Shown: piece after piece, positions 63,253 to 64,000 of the stretch | How the letters are laid out: each line of letters starts with the position of its first letter | Position numbering within the stretch: the stretch's first letter is position 1 | Assembly: GCA_020636745.1 (NCBI GenBank) | Contig: JACJXH010000004.1 | Span: 1-64,000, forward strand | Origin: Lentimicrobiaceae bacterium | GTDB taxonomy: Bacteria; Bacteroidota; Bacteroidia; Bacteroidales; Lentimicrobiaceae | Direction: 5' to 3' | DNA length: 64,000 nt | The notes under the pieces: generated by a model | The model's database searches: none | Told to the model about the DNA's origin: nothing | Seen by the model: only the letters and a program-made list of their open reading frames with translations | Position numbers and translations under genes: made by a program

Positions 63253-64000
63253 ATCGCCAACTCTTTATAGTTTTCAGAAATGGTTTTTGCCAAGGCAATG
63301 GCTTCTTCGTTTAATCCCTCCAACTCAATATGTATTTCATTTAATCGTTCTTCGTAATCAAAGTCCTCATCGGTGCTGGTGTCCACACCAACATACCTGC
63401 CCGGGCTCAGGCTCCAGTCTTTGGCTTCTATTTCTTTTTGGGTTACTAGTTTGCACAGCCCTTCCACATCAGTATAAACGCCTTCAGGGAAACGGCTCGT
63501 AAGCCAATGGGCTTGTTTATAGAAATATTCGGTTTCGTGAAGCAATCCGGGTTCTTCTTCATCGGGGTTGCCGCTCAATTGCTGTTGCAGGGCTTTCAGT
63601 TGGTCGAGCTGTTCTTTCAGGTTTAGTTCTTTCCAGTCTTTGTTTTTGCTCAGTTGGTATTCTTTGGCGGCTGTGCTTATGGCATCCAGCAATTGCTTAA
63701 TGAGTTTGTCTTGTGGTTTGCGGAGTGCTTTGCACAAGTGGGCAATGCTTTCTAAAACTTCAATGTCAGCATTTGCCTTTTTCGCTTCGGCAATCAGTTT
63801 GTTTTGCTGCTCGTAAATGCTTGTGGTTTCATCAATGTTCAAGGCATTTACAAAAACTTGGGCTTCTTTGTTTTCTTTGGCGTATTTAGCTGCAAAGTCG
63901 CTAACGGTTTTCAATACCTTTTGCAATTGCTTTTGCAGTTCGGTAGTTGCTTCGGCAGTTTCTTTGGCTAAGTCTGCAGAAGTTTGCAAATAACCTTTTA
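63249..64000 (-). CDS. hsdM: Type I restriction enzyme, M subunit (3' part)
   Basis: The minus-strand frame is open to the right edge, so only about the last 250 residues of the modification subunit are seen. They include a coiled helical region and the hallmark C-terminal stretch DWSLSPGRYVGV near residues 190-201 of the visible part, then coiled-coil residues. The NPPF catalytic motif lies beyond the edge. The stop overlaps hsdS (4 bp). HsdM methylates the HsdS target and completes the MTase core. Confidence 0.9.
   Translation of the reverse strand, partial: KGYLQTSADLAKETAEATTELQKQLQKVLKTVSDFAAKYAKENKEAQVFVNALNIDETTSIYEQQNKLIAEAKKANADIEVLESIAHLCKALRKPQDKLIKQLLDAISTAAKEYQLSKNKDWKELNLKEQLDQLKALQQQLSGNPDEEEPGLLHETEYFYKQAHWLTSRFPEGVYTDVEGLCKLVTQKEIEAKDWSLSPGRYVGVDTSTDEDFDYEERLNEIHIELEGLNEEAIALAKTISENYKELAI

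Overview
The window reads as a chromosomal segment of a Bacteroidota bacterium, probably Bacteroidales or Marinilabiliales-like; I cannot place it to genus. The evidence is several Bacteroidota-type gene families (DUF5606, DUF4834, DUF4783, a DUF6427-like protein), a type IX secretion C-terminal signal, a TonB-dependent receptor, promoters of the TTTG-N19-TAnnTTTG type, and the near absence of Shine-Dalgarno sequences.

Layout. 1-1150 is the leader-distal end of a CRISPR array; it runs off the left edge and no cas genes are visible. 1225-28382 is mostly housekeeping: a cold-shock protein, valS, pyrK-pyrD, an EF-G, purD, rnhB, a two-component system followed by rsmG, pepD, rpmH (only 53 aa), and a YfhO-type membrane protein. 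Between these lie Bacteroidota-specific envelope proteins. 28397-39287 is a surface-glycan block: a GT4 glycosyltransferase, a gpsA-like dehydrogenase, then a plus-strand nonulosonate run (KdsC-like phosphatase, NeuD-like acyltransferase, neuB, neuC, a PtmE-like CBS-nucleotidyltransferase, neuA). It meets a convergent GT-B transferase and a Wzx-type flippase. 39342-43073 holds yihY, nadC, DUF4783, rlmH and rdgB. 43110-46385 is a minus-strand operon of two secreted beta-propellers and a small secreted protein. 46930-49992 is a small membrane protein plus a TonB-dependent receptor. clpP stands alone at 50734.

From about 51.8 kb to the right edge the DNA looks accessory and AT-richer. 51.8-56.2 kb has small membrane, lipoprotein and T9SS-exported genes on the minus strand, separated by long inverted repeats bounded by GCCAAC/GTTGGC. 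It also holds gene fragments and two direct copies of an IS3-like terminal sequence, one of which cuts off a secreted-protein gene.

56250-64000 is the most interesting locus: a type I restriction-modification operon (hsdM, hsdS, hsdR). Two extra genes sit between hsdS and hsdR: a PD-(D/E)XK-type nuclease candidate and a DUF262 protein with an HNH-like C-terminus (GmrSD/SspE-like architecture). All five genes overlap by 4 bp or are 3 bp apart, so they look like one translationally coupled unit. I propose it as a composite anti-phage system in which a nucleotide-dependent, modification-sensing nuclease works beside the type I enzyme. Function is inferred from domains and gene order only.
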